Shown piece after piece: positions 24,043 to 35,065 of a DNA stretch of 64,000 bases. The stretch is taken from the NCBI GenBank assembly GCA_020466095.1, contig CM035807.1, forward strand, positions 29,501,641-29,565,640, given 5' to 3'. Within the stretch, counting starts at the first letter, position 1. Each line of letters opens with the position of its first letter. The position numbers and the translations under genes are program-made. Source of the DNA: Chlorops oryzae (taxonomy: Eukaryota > Arthropoda > Insecta > Diptera > Chloropidae). Under the pieces are notes generated by a model. It was not told the origin of the DNA and made no database searches. It saw only the letters and a list, made by a program, of their open reading frames with translations.

Positions 24043-24891
24043 CTTTTTTTATACGTTTTATACGTTTATGTGGTTGTGTGTAACACCCAGAACCAGTGGA
24101 GATAGACCATACAAAATATATATAGAAATGATCAGCGTCACCAGGAGATTCGATTTAGACATGTCCGTCTGTCTGTCCGTCTGTCCATCTGTCTGTCTGT
24201 TTGTATACAGTTATCTTATCGAAGGAGTTGAGCTATCTCGACAAAAATTGGTATGCGTGCTCACGGGGACATGAGTAAGAACATTGGACCCGATCGGACC
24301 ATTTTTAGGGGTACCTCCAGTACTAGGGTCTGTTACGAAAATCACAAAAACTGCTCAAAAATCGAAGTTTTTTAAGATATTTTGATGAAATTTGATATTT
24401 GGTCATATTTAAAGGCCAGTAATATTATTTCAAAAATTCGAAAAGTGGGCGTGGCAGAAGGGCGGTTTTCGAAAATTGTCTCCTACACCCGAAATTCAAA
24501 TGGGACTTGAACGAAATTTGGCACTTATGCTTCCTTTGTAGCCTTAAACATCCTTCGAAAAAATTTCCTTGATCGGTTCATTTTTAAGGGTACCTCCAGT
24601 ACTAGGGTCTGTCTCAAAAGTCCCAAAACTGCCTTAAAATCGGACTTTTTCGAAATATTTTAATGAAACTTAAAATTTGAGCGTATATTTAAGCCTCCGA
24701 TTGTAGTTCAACAAAAATTGGAAAAGTGGGCGTGGCAAAGGGGCAGTTTTCATAAAGAAATCTATCAAATGTCGGTATATGGGGCCCCTTATGGTCTTAA
24801 ACACCTCTTGATATTAAAAATTATTTGAACATGTGAGTCTGTGTCGGGTATTCTATTGTCAGGCTCGACCTGACTATAACACCCTTACTTG
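24043..24891 (-). mobile_element. (GTCY)n-bearing nonautonomous element, copy B
   Basis: Reading leftward from 24891, it shows AAGTAAGGGTGTTATAGTCA, the hairpin GTCGAGCCTGAC, and two internal modules each with GTGGGCGTGGC and a TACTGGAGGTACC phrase. These are followed by the (GTCY)n run at 24163-24204, the block ATGTCTAAATCGAATC, and GGTTCTGGGTGTTACACACA. It is the same architecture as copy C at 40416-41224, in the opposite orientation. The terminal hairpin of copy C (CGACACAGAGTGTGTCG) is missing here, so the 3' end is worn or truncated. Confidence 0.8.
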
Positions 24892-27144
24892 TTTTGTATT
24901 AAGATTGTACCTACTCTATGCCCTCCATAGATACGGTTTTGGAAATATCAAAGCAATTTAGCGAGAATAATTTGTGTTTTTAATTCTCAACCCCTTTTCT
25001 TCGACGTTTCGGTGAAAAATTTTCTATTCATATTTCCTAGAACCTGCATAATTGAGTTTGATTGTCAAACAATCGTGAAAGCCACACCGAAATTTGCCTA
25101 AATAAGCACTTTTTTTATGGACATCTGTGAGCGCGCGCATACATACATCATACATCCATAGATAGGTACACTTGTCAAGCTGGTTAAATGACAAAATAAT
25201 TAGAAAAGTTCTTGTGTACTTTCGTGTACCCGATGACAGTTAACATGTTTTCCTCTGGCAAATTTGAAAGGAGCTGAGCAGGAGTAGACTGCGTTTGTTT
25301 GTTCGGTTCGAAAGTGCGCAGTTGAGCTGCTTGAGAAACACAATTTTTCGTGCAAATTATATTTTATCATTACATATTCTGATGGCACCTGAAGGCGAAG
25401 GTTACACAGACTTTTTCCATATGTATGTATGTATGTACCTACGCATAAATGTCGTTAAGGGATTTGAATTGCTTCGAATTGACTCACACGAACAGGAGTT
25501 CTTGTTCTTTTACGCACAAATGCAGACTTTCTCATATACAAACACACGTATATATGTAAGTGTGAATGAAAATAGTTGGAAAATTTATTGCTTAATTTAC
25601 TCGAGTCAAATGGAATAATAAAAAAAAATATGAAGTCTAATTGAAACAGAAATAGCTATTTATTTGAGTGCAAAGAACTCATTCACGTTTCATGAACCTT
25701 AAGTTCTTTTAGTTCGCATTTCGAGTTGGTACCTTGTGGGAATAATTGTCTCAGCGCGAATTCGAAAGCGGAACATTATAGCCATCTATTTTAATAAATG
25801 GAAACGAGAGCTTATTTTTTTCTGAATATCTCAAAAAGATACCTTTCGATTTCATCAAAACAAAAAATTTTTTTAGTGAAAATATACCTAGAGGTGTATT
25901 TTAAAAATAAACATAATGTGGAGGGAGAACTGTAATACACTGAAAAAAAATACTAAAAATTTATTTTTATTATTGTGGACAAATTTATATCAGTGCAAAA
26001 TTTTTAAAATTCCTTTTTGGTTTCCTTGTTTTAGTACCTTTCAGTCCCCATTTGTCTCATCGTTCCAGGTTTATTAGCTTATAGAGATATAAAATTGTTA
26101 AAAGCGGATTACTAAAAAATAATGTTTCAAAATTTGTTTGCCTTTTTCCCCCTTTTTTATAGCTTGGTTATTTGAAAATATCCTGCCAAAAGAATTTTTC
26201 TAATATCAAAATGGTTTAGAAGATATAGCCTTCCTTGTCGAGAAAGGTCTGCGCCAAAACGAGAATTTTTTGCGTTTCTTCCCACCTTAAACGCATTTAT
26301 CTCGAAAGCACTGGCGGCCACGATTTCTCCAGTTCAACTGGACTGATTTTAATGAAACGAATTGGAATCAACGGCAGAATTGTCACCATTGTGGCGTAAG
26401 CTTCAATCATAATTTTTTAAAATTTTTTATTATTTTTTTTACACTAAGCTACAAAAAATATACCCGAAATCGATGGGTCATTTTACAATGGCCGCCATTT
26501 TGCTAAAAAAAAATTCCAAAATTATTTTGGAGGGTTACGCTATATTGACATCTATACTGATTATCATCCTGTTTTTCTTTTCTATTTCGGACAACTTGGA
26601 GACCTGGAATCGCGGCAGCCAGCACTACACCTTTTTTCTGAGCATCCACTTTGACGGCGGAGAACTTTTTGAACCGCCCTTACATAAAAAAACAAAGTGC
26701 TTCTGCATTAACTTTCATTCATTCCTAACACAATAAAAAAGAACTTGACTAAAAAGGCTCTTTTCGTTTTCTGTCCAGGAATTTTTTTTAAAAAGGTCCA
26801 AAAACAGCCTCGCCAATGAGGCAACCCCCTTAAGGATACTTCAAGGGACCTAAAAATTCGACAGTGTTTTTTGGTAGAAGGTACCTGTCCAAAACTCAAC
26901 AAAACCTTTAAAAAGTCCCTTTAACGGGGCCGATTGCCTTCCTGATCCAGCAAGATCCATTTATTTCTTTTTCTGTGACATACTTAAATACACACGCACT
27001 AAAATATATTCATCAGATTTTAATTAGCAAAAGTATATAAATTCTGCCGCATAATATTTAATTGAGCCCAAATATCGTGTGCCCAAAAATCAATTTTTGT
27101 TACCCATATCAAATCTGAACTATTACCATCTTTTCGCCCATAAA
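24892..27144. other. no gene recognised
   Basis: AT-rich. Bases 26140-26910 have a distinct texture (CGAAAGCACTGGCGGCCACG, AATGGCCGCCATTTTG) that suggests a diverged repeat, but no termini or protein were identified. Confidence 0.45.
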
Positions 27145-27160
27145 CCTCTCTCTCTCTCTG

Positions 27161-27211
<51 letters not shown>

Positions 27212-27257
27212 TCCTCTGTCTCTCTGTTCTCTCTCTCTGTCTCTCTGTCTCTCTGTC
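27145..27257. repeat. (CT)n microsatellite with TGTC interruptions
   Basis: A run of CTCTCT about 113 bases long, interrupted by TGTCTC and TTCTC units. Confidence 0.95.
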
Positions 27258-30200
27258 CTTCAACTGAAGCTCAACAACTTTTCCCCGAAGAAAATTAATA
27301 TCTTCATTGACAGTTCATTCTATCGGTGCGGTATCGTTTGTCGCAAGAGCAACACCGAGTAACAAACTCGCTTTAATAAGTATCCTTCCCATTTTCGGTC
27401 GTGTCGCATGCTCCCCGACCCGTTTCGTTCTTCTACTACCGTATAACATAAAGTAACATTTTTATAGCATATTCAAGTGTACACATGCAAACTCATTCGA
27501 TACTTTATATGTATCACCACACGCTGAGTAAACATTGCGATTTACGCACACACACATGCATATTTTTAAGCTCCACACTACGTTTATACGTATGGGTAAA
27601 CTAACACAAAGTTTCGAACAAAATTGTTGGCAATAGAAACTAAAGCGCCTTTGTGCATTTATGAAAACTTTGAACAATTTGCATTCGGTCATGGAAAATC
27701 GAAGGCCCGAACTGAAACTTTCAACTACAGGCAACTTTCGTTTTACCCAACATCCAGCGTACAGCATACAGCCATCGTTGACAAATCTCGACCAAAGGAG
27801 TGCTGAGCGCGGTGCGGCCCATCCCTGCCGTTCCGTTCCGTTCCGTCCCGGCCCACTCCATCGTTCGGCATCATAAACTAAGAGCTAAGGCGACAGTGTT
27901 TCAAAAGTTTTCAAACAAAATTATCCCAAAGGGCGTTTTAGTAAACGTCAATGGGCGACTTTATTTCAAAAGCAGCGTAGCCAGGCCACATGGGAGGGGC
28001 GCTGCGATGTTGGTTTGTGCAGTTTCCGAATAAATTTCGGGAAAATTGAACGAATATGAAACAGTCCAGCGGAATGGGGAACCAATCTCAATAGGAAAAC
28101 ATAAAAGAATAAAAAAAAGGAAAAAATTGACGTCGCAGTTAGTTGAAAAATCATTTGAGCATGAAATTTTTCGACACCCCCCAAACCTAACCCATCGAAT
28201 GGCAACGGCACAACTGAGGAGGTTCGTTCATCGATGATTGCTGGTTGAAGGTATGAAAATTGTTTTAAAAGTGATTGCTGCTCAAATAACAATTAAGTAA
28301 ACAGTTTTATTATATTCCCTCCCTTTGTTTTTTTTTTTTTTTTTTTTGTTTTCATTTCGCTGTCCATTTTTCCAACGTTACACAGAACGGGCAACGAGTG
28401 ACCACGTCGAAAAATTGATGCCGGGTAATATAAACTGAAGAAGAAAATAGTTGACATGAGAACTTTGTTGCCAACGTAACAAAGAAGAAAACAACATGGA
28501 GTGGTTTCCAACCCAATTTGGTAGTTAACATAACCACTGAAAAAAAGGGGGACAATTTTCCAGCATAGATTTTCGCTTGTTTATTAACTTTTCCGAGAAC
28601 TTTCATTGCAATAGATCGCTTTGAAATTTCCAATTTTCTGATACAATTTTCTTGTTGTTTTTGTATTTTTAGTTTTATTTTCTTCTTTGCTTTGAAATGA
28701 CAAAGGTTTTTAATTAGAAAAATGTAGTTCACTTCGAAACTTTTCCAATAAACTGCCTTTTTTTTCAAAATGACTCAGCGATTTTTCCCTAGCTTGATGA
28801 ATTGGTTGCTCTATAAGCGTGGCTGCGTTTGATAATACAATTAGATTCATTTGGGTCACTTGGACAACATATTTTAAATGCTCTGATTTGTATTCTGAAT
28901 CATTATGTTTAATATATGTAGCATTATAATTGTCTTTAAATGGAAAGGAAAATCAGATTTCAATATTTTTCGAGGTGGCACAAAAAAGGATTAAAATTCG
29001 GAGTAGTTTTTGTTGCCCCAAATGGATTTTAAAACGATTTTATTTTATATTCAGAAGTATTGAAATATAAGAAGAAAAAGCAAGGGCGAACAAAAATTAA
29101 ACGGGCTGAATCACACTGGCAACTTGTCTTCTGTGGAAACCCTGAGGAATCGAGGCGCAATGGTAAAAGTTGTCTCGATCACAGCGGGGCTAACGGACGA
29201 CTCTTCGTTGTTCGCTTTCTGGCTACAGATGGAAGGGTACGAGAATTCTACTAAGTGTCTAAATTTCATCAAAATTCCATAGTAAATCACTACTTTGTCT
29301 TCAGAGATAAGCGAAGCCCTAAAATACAGAACTGTCAGGATGGGGTTTCTATATAATATCACAACTGTCTTTTTAACTAGGCTTGTCCACTAAAGACAAT
29401 TGTGACACCACATAATGTCCACTACCATCAAATATCCTTGAAGTCTACTTCTTTTCTTTAGATATATAACTTTTCTGGCAGTTCCGGGCAGTGGCATTCG
29501 AATCTCCGTGTTTAAGACATACCAAATGTATTCATTTAAGTATGTACATATTTGAATGTATATAAGTAGTTCCTTTGCAAGCAAATGGTCATCTGGAGTC
29601 GGCGTTATATACTTAGAATATCCCACCGGTCTTAAAGTAAATTTTGACTAAAAACAATGCGATTGGTTCTAGAAGCTCGAATTTTGTCTATGGGTTATAC
29701 AGATGGTTACTGTGGTTGGGAAAGGAAAAAAATTTGACCTTCTCTCGATACAGTTTGTATGAAAATTATGCCACTTTATAAAAAATTTTTTTTTTCAAAT
29801 TCTGCCACTAAAAAATTATATAAATACTCAAGGCGATGCTCGCTTCGAATAAAAGAAAATTAAACGAATAAAACAAAGATCTCATAATGGGAAATTAAAA
29901 AAAAAAATTTTTTATTTTTCAATGTAGTCTCAGGAAAAAGTGCCTCTGTTGTCAAAAGCCATAGAAAAACAGCATCGCGAGGGCAATTCGGAGTCAGTGG
30001 CACTTAATTTTCTTAGAGCATGCAGCGTGTAAGCCCCAGCGCATTGTATGCGCGCTTGTCATACATATGTATAATTGGAGTCGTCAGCTCGGGCGCCTTT
30101 TGAAACGTACGTAGCGCAGCAGCGCAGATGAAAATCATTTGCTAACATTGGCAACGAACATGACAACCAACAATGCCAACAAATAACTCCCCATAAGCAA

Positions 30201-30724
30201 ATTTAATTTTCGCAAAAACAGATGAGCGGAGCAAAACCGTCAGCGTCACCATAACCATCACCACTGACGATCACGACGACGACGACGATGACGAGGATGA
30301 CGATGACATCTGAAGGAAAGGGTGGCCGAAGCGTTGGCAGTCTCAGATGCTCAAGTGCAAGCATCTGAACAAAAACAGAAATATTTGTATTGTTCTAAAG
30401 CCCTCAGGCGTTGCGTTCTGTAATGCTCGGCTTCCTAACTGCAGCCTTTTTACAACGCAAGCAACAGCAGCAATAAAAACAACAACAACAATAACAACAG
30501 CACAAAAGTTGCAACTAGTTGTCGTCTCAATACGAGCAACGGCAACGGCAACGGCAATAGCACTTGACTACTCACAGTTCATTCCATGCTGAATCAAACT
30601 TAAGCCCGACGATTTCTGGTTTCCTTCCTTCCTTTGCTCTGTTTCATCGTTGCCTTTCTGGTTCACCACTTTTAAATGCAATTATACGAAATATGACATT
30701 TTTATATTCAACATCCTTGGCGCG
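27258..30724. other. no gene proven; upstream region of the 30.7-kb promoter
   Basis: GC content rises in patches. (GTTCC)n lies near 27828-27848, and CGTCACCATAACCATCACC with a GACGAC run lies at 30240-30310. CAA/ACA-rich DNA fills 30460-30570. The last 700 bases resemble fly promoter-proximal DNA. A T run lies at 28328-28347. Confidence 0.5.
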
Positions 30725-30762
30725 TATATATATCCACGCTCTCAGCTCGACGCTCAGTTCAT
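30725..30762 (+). promoter_or_regulatory. TATA plus Initiator core promoter
   Basis: TATATATAT starts at 30725 and the Initiator CTCAGTTC places the TCAGTT adenine at 30756. The first T of the TATA box is therefore at -31, the spacing typical of insect TATA/Inr promoters. No good downstream promoter element is seen at +28 to +33. Surrounding DNA is GC-richer than average, with CAG repeats just downstream. Confidence 0.6.
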
Positions 30763-30950
30763 AGCAGCGGCAGCGGCAGCAGGAGTAGGAGCAGAGCCAA
30801 CAGCAGCCGCGATGAATAGCATCACAATTTTAAAAGCGGAGCCCTTTCGCCCCCAAACCAAAGAACGGGATAGATGGAGTGAAAGACCTGACTTTACAAT
30901 TTCAAGGAGAGTCAGTCTCATGGACTAGAGGAACGTCAGAGCTTATGTAT
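30756..30950 (+). other. predicted first exon with short ORF, ending at a GTAAGT donor
   Basis: From the Inr adenine at 30756, the sequence runs through a CAGCGG-rich leader to ATG at 30812. A 38-codon frame (MNSITILKAEPFRPQTKERD and 18 more residues) closes at TAG 30926-30928. A consensus donor, TAT followed by GTAAGT, begins at 30951. The unit looks like a 5' UTR exon with an upstream ORF, or the first exon of a noncoding transcript. The peptide has no recognised domain. No matching acceptor could be assigned. The call rests on promoter spacing plus donor and is inferred. Confidence 0.4.
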
Positions 30951-31391
30951 GTAAGTCTGTGTGTGTGTGTGCTCTTCGTATGCCAAGCTGAACTGTGGCA
31001 TTGTATGGTATGGCAGAGCGTGGTAAGCCTTGCCTCGCCTTGTACATCATCATCATTCATGGAGGGGTGGGGGGCGCTCTTTGGAGCTTGTTGTAATGAA
31101 ACGTTCGTTTGACACGCGGCAGTGGCTGAGGCAACGTTTCCGTTTTCAGTTTCGTTTCGCTTTCATTTGTTTGTGGCTTACCAAATATTGTTAACGAGCG
31201 GCAACAGAAGCGAAAGCTGAAGCGCTTCCAAGGAATGTATGCAGCGCTTCGGCTCAGCGCGTCTTTTCACTCTATCCGAGTGTGCACGCGCTTCTGAAAT
31301 AGAACATCAGGCGTTTTCGAGGGCCTGATGAATTTTATTATTGCATAAAGTCTTGATTTTTGGTTCCTTGTATTGATGTCAACATGCTTGT

Positions 31392-31416
31392 TATGTATGT
31401 ATGTATGTATGTATGT
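31392..31416. repeat. (ATGT)n microsatellite
   Basis: TATGTATGTATG repeated about six times. Confidence 0.9.
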
Positions 31417-31575
31417 GCGAAAGTGAGCAGTTTTATAATGCAGATGCGGAAGCCACTGGCGAGGCACTGGTGAATTCGAATTCATGCAAGAATTAACGAA
31501 ACCCCGATTTTTTAAATTTCATTTAGCCGTTTTCTGTTTGCGTCAGATTTCAAAATTAACACATTTCTCGAATGG

Positions 31576-31981
31576 GAAAGAGAGAGAGAGAGCGAGAGAG
31601 AGCGCGAGAGAGCGAGAGAGAGCGAGAGAGAGCGAGAGAGAGCGAGAGAGAGCGAGAGAGAGCGAGAGAGAGCGAGAGGCAGAGAGAGGGAGCGAGAGAG
31701 AGCGAGAGAGAGCAGAGAGAGCGAGAGAGAGCGAGAGAGAGCGAGAGAGAGCGAGAGAGAGCGAGAGAGAGCGAGAGAGAGCGAGAGAGAGCGAGAGAGA
31801 GCGAGAAGAGCGAGAGAGAGCGAGAGAGAGCAGAAAGGAGAGAGAGCGAGAGAGAGCGAGAGAGAGCGAGAGAGAGCGAGAGAGAGCGAGAGAGAGCGAG
31901 AGAGAGCGAGAGAGAGCGAGAGAGAGCGAGAGAGAGCGAGAGAGCGAGAGAGAGCGAAAGAGAGCGAAAGAGAGAGAGAGC
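31576..31981 (+). repeat. AGCGAGAGAG satellite, about 400 bp
   Basis: A nearly pure 10-base repeat, AGCGAGAGAG, with a few 8-base and 9-base slips, fills about 400 bases. Plus frames encode Arg-Glu-Ser-Ala polymers of 149 and 172 codons that are artefacts of the repeat. GAGAG is the binding core of GAGA factor in flies, so this could also act as a chromatin element. That role is inference. Confidence 0.95.
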
Positions 31982-32337
31982 GTTTTTTATTTTATTTATT
32001 AAATATATGGCTAATCTATAGATATCCTTTTTAGAGAATTAAGGGTACTCTCTGCTCTTGATTGTGTTCCAAATTAGTTTGAAGTTTTCAATAAATATAA
32101 GAAAGAAGATGGTGGATCAAAATGAACCAAGAATGTGATATCAAGTAATGATCAGAGATGAGAGAGAATCATATTCCGGCATACAAGGATTTCGGGAAAG
32201 AATTGCTGCTTATGATCACTGCTTTAGAAGACTCGCTCAGCATTGCTATAGGTTTTCTTCGGATTGGAAGACACTGAGTTCTCTTTTCTTTCAGTTTTAT
32301 TGGCTTTTGAATTCTTTTGGTAACATCAAGGACGAAC

Positions 32338-32527
32338 CATATCGGACACCCTCTTCTAAGTAAACACAACTCAAAATTTCTCATTTTTCAGAAAACGCAA
32401 AACACAAAATGCGTCGCAGTGTCAATCAAAGCAAGAAGAAATAGAGGTGAACTATGATCAAGTTCCACATGTTAACTAAAAATTGACGATTTTTGAGTTG
32501 TGTCACTTTAGAAGAGGGTGTGCGATG
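32338..32527. mobile_element. MITE, family 2, copy 1
   Basis: The left end CATATCGGACACCCTCTTCT and right end AGAAGAGGGTGTGCGATGTG are inverted, and pairing continues through ACACAACTCAAAA and TTTTTGAGTTGTGT. The same termini and interior (AAACGCAAAA, GCGTCG, GTGTCAATCAAAGCAAGAAG) recur at 41236-41492, which carries about 65 extra internal bases. No coding capacity. Confidence 0.85.
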
Positions 32528-32763
32528 TGATCTTAAATATATTCAAAAGGGCAAAATGAATCCAACAATGGTCTGTGTTGCGTTATATATATCTTACATG
32601 CCGTTTGTTGGACCGCAATGGGATATTATTGAGCCGAATACCGAAATATTGAAATCACTACAATGCCGTTTAAAGATGAAAATAGGACCTAAAGAATTTG
32701 TTTTTCGGGACGTTTTGACAGTTCTATTAACCTATACTGAGAGCACTGTAGAACTGGTTCTTT

Positions 32764-32832
32764 AAGGGTACCTGCCACCGAGCGGCAAGTCTGCGGTGCG
32801 GCACGAACAACCGCTCGTGTACAGGTGCCCTA
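32764..32832. repeat. GC-rich hairpin
   Basis: AAGGGTACCTGCCACCGAGCGG pairs with CCGCTCGTGTACAGGTGCCCT across a loop of about 25 bases containing GCGGTGCGGC. Stems of about 20 bases with a few mismatches stand out in an AT-rich context. It could be a tiny MITE or a structured transcript element. Confidence 0.6.
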
Positions 32833-33844
32833 AAAATATAAGTACGAGACAATAGATATATTTAAGGACGAGCTCGATAAAATTCAAAGGCAATCTCTAT
32901 TACTGGACAGCTTTAAGACATTGTAGGCCACAACAAACTTCTTCTTCTTCTTCTTGCGCGTCCCGGCCTATCCCGGGGTCAGCAAAAACCCCACAGTTCC
33001 TCCATTTTGTTCTGTCAGTTGCATCACCCGAGGTAAGCTTCAACAAACGACATCCGTAGATAAAATTTCTACCCAAAAAATTGTCCTTGAACATTTGCAT
33101 CCCAATTCGAAATTGGATATATTCAAGGACCAAATGTAATTTATGCGATTTATTTCGTTGGAAACATTTATGAATCCCTCTCAAAAGGGCAAACATCCTT
33201 ATCAAGGATATGCATTAATTAATGGTTCAATTGAAATGAATGAGTTAAAAGCGCAGCTAATCTCTGACTCTGAGATTTTTAACACAAGTTTAGGGGATTA
33301 TCACACCATGTTGAGGCACTAATTTAATCGCTCATTACTCATTTCCCGGAAAGGGTTCTCTCCTCAGCTTTATGTTAAGCTCTCAAACTAAATAAATTTC
33401 CAGAACCATTAGGTAACACTTTTTATTTCACTTACGAACATTTTCCTAATAAGATTTTTAACATTGGATTTCTTTCGAAAGTTCTCCCATCACATTTTCT
33501 TCATTTATAAAATCTTCTATAGCTTTTAATAGCATAACTCACTTTGAACTCATATAAATTGAATCAGCGTCATTACTTATAACACGACCCCCTTCGAAAA
33601 GCGTTGAAGACCTGCTCAGTGGGATTTTCTTCTTTATTTTTATGTTTTTTTTTTTTTGTTCCTGCTTTGTTTTTGCTCCAAACAATTTAACTATAAATGC
33701 AATGAAAGTGAAAATCAAAATCGTTTTCCATCAACTTCGGCGGCGCTGCCAAAAGCACCATATCATCATCATCATCATCATCAACAACATCGTGCCAGTC
33801 TGCTGATCACCCCCGCTTCCATCGTGACAATTTTATGTTTTCAG
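32833..33844. other. no gene proven
   Basis: Contains a CTT run followed by GCGCGTCCCGGCCTATCCCG (32939-32978), a GC-rich block that looks like the end of a repeat, and an (ATC)n run at 33762-33783. GC rises from 33720 towards the exon candidates at 33.8-34.2 kb. Confidence 0.45.
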
Positions 33845-33890
33845 CTTCACTGGAGAGCTGACCAACATGCTTCCATGGAATTCCGCTCAA
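33845..33890 (+). CDS. possible 46-nt internal exon (weak)
   Basis: ATTTTATGTTTTCAG at 33830-33844 is a good acceptor and CTCAA followed by GTAAGC at 33891 is a good donor. The enclosed 46 bases are open in two frames; the most protein-like reads FTGELTNMLPWNSAQ. No neighbour exon is identified, so this could be chance pairing of splice-like signals. The minus-strand exon at 33988-34215 lies very close on the other strand, which argues for some caution. Confidence 0.2.
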
Positions 33891-33987
33891 GTAAGCCCTC
33901 TTCCCGCTAACTCACTATGTTAGACATAAAAAGAAAAGAAATGATTCAAAAAAAAAAAAAACGAAAATTGTGAAGGATAAAAAAAAA

Positions 33988-34215
33988 TTATTTTGTTCCT
34001 CTAGTCGAAGCGGGTTTATTTCCTCCAGCTTTCGCTGTCAGTGCACACTGAAAACTATTATCGCTAATGGGCTCCGTCGGCTCCATTGAGATACTTGATT
34101 CGAAACGACGCAATTCGCAAAGCTCGTGAAGCTCGTCTACCTCCGCGTCTGATGCACTCGAGTGCAATGGGCAACAGGAGGCAAGGGATTTCTCTTCTCG
34201 TCCTCTTCGTCGTGT
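33988..34215 (-). CDS. coding exon, probably 3'-terminal, of an unidentified protein
   Basis: On the minus strand a pyrimidine-rich acceptor (ATTTCATTTTCCTACTGGCAG, 34236 to 34216) precedes an exon starting at 34215. It is open for 75 codons to TAA at 33988-33990. The peptide begins TRRRGREEKSLASCCPLHSS and continues with an acidic stretch (DAEVDELHELCELRRFESS) and a Ser/Pro/Glu-rich part (MEPTEPISDNSFQ), ending in a basic STRGTK tail. Codon use is balanced and GC-richer than the surrounding intron-like DNA. Composition suggests a cytoplasmic, partly disordered tail. The RRRGR cluster could follow a membrane segment. Reading on upstream through the acceptor gives an ATG at 34269, so a single-exon 93-codon ORF is a less likely alternative. 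I do not recognise the family, and the upstream exons are not identified. Confidence 0.5.
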   Translation of the reverse strand, partial: TRRRGREEKSLASCCPLHSSASDAEVDELHELCELRRFESSISMEPTEPISDNSFQCALTAKAGGNKPASTRGTK

Positions 34216-35065
34216 CTGCCAGTAGGAAAATGAAATAAGTGTGCCAAAGACGAAATCTGACAGCACCATGGGTTCAGCTGGGTTGATATGGGCTTATGAT
34301 TAAAGGCAAAGCGTTATGTATATATTTGTCGAAGTTTAATCCTTAAACGATATTCGCAGTGAAGGAAATTCTTTTTATAAAAACGAAAATTTCACTAAAA
34401 TCATTTCTATTCCAGATTCCGAAGGGAATAATCTTTTTTCTCCTTTTTCTCTTCCGATTTTTTTTTTTTTTGTCAATATACTTTAAGGTAGCGCGTCCAG
34501 TTAAGGGAGTGCTTCCGGGTGTTCTTCTGACAGTCGACCTGTCACTTGGTCTGTCACAGTTTATTATGACATTATCATAATCAGTGTCATAATAGCCCTA
34601 ATGGACCAGAGACGAGCTTCTAGCGTTGCCCCCTGCTTGTGTTTAATCAATCTCTTTAGAGAGATTTTCCATTTGAGCGTGATTTCATTCGGATTAATCA
34701 AAAAGGAGATTTCAATAAGCAAACCGAAATCTTATAAAATCTTCAGTTTAAAGCATTTTTGGTCTTAAGCATTCAGAGTAGAAAAATAAATTCATTAAAA
34801 AAATAAATCAAATGTTAAGCCTTCAATTCAATTGAATTCTTTGTTCCATAAAAACTTAAGATTCGAAATATTTTTATAAACATATTTATTTTCTTTATTC
34901 GCTCCTTGTAGAGAAATACTCTTTTTTTGACCTAAAAGTCAAGTGTTTATTTTCTACATTCTCTTAATTAAAAAAAAAATATATATAAAGATTGAAAAAC
35001 ATTTGCAGAAATATTTTACATAATTGCTTTCGAAAACCAAAACATGTTTGATTACGAAATGATTT
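34216..35065. other. no gene recognised; small palindrome near 34560
   Basis: AT-rich except for 34490-34640. There TTATTATGACA and TGTCATAATAG form a 10-11 base hairpin at 34561-34596, beside CGACCTGTCACTTGGTCTGTCA. The rest is T-rich low complexity. Confidence 0.5.

Noticed and set aside
24068..24274. Open frame WLCVTPRTS...FDLDMSVCLSVC, also found at 41008-41247 on the minus strand
   Set aside because: It lies over the microsatellite of the (GTCY)n elements; its recurrence comes from the repeat family, not from a conserved protein.
26473..26736. 87-codon plus-strand frame with a hydrophobic stretch
   Set aside because: Sits in a likely diverged repeat; AT-driven composition and no exon signals.
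31484..32021. Arg/Glu/Ser-rich frames of 149 and 172 codons
   Set aside because: Direct translation of the AGCGAGAGAG satellite; two overlapping frames are equally open.
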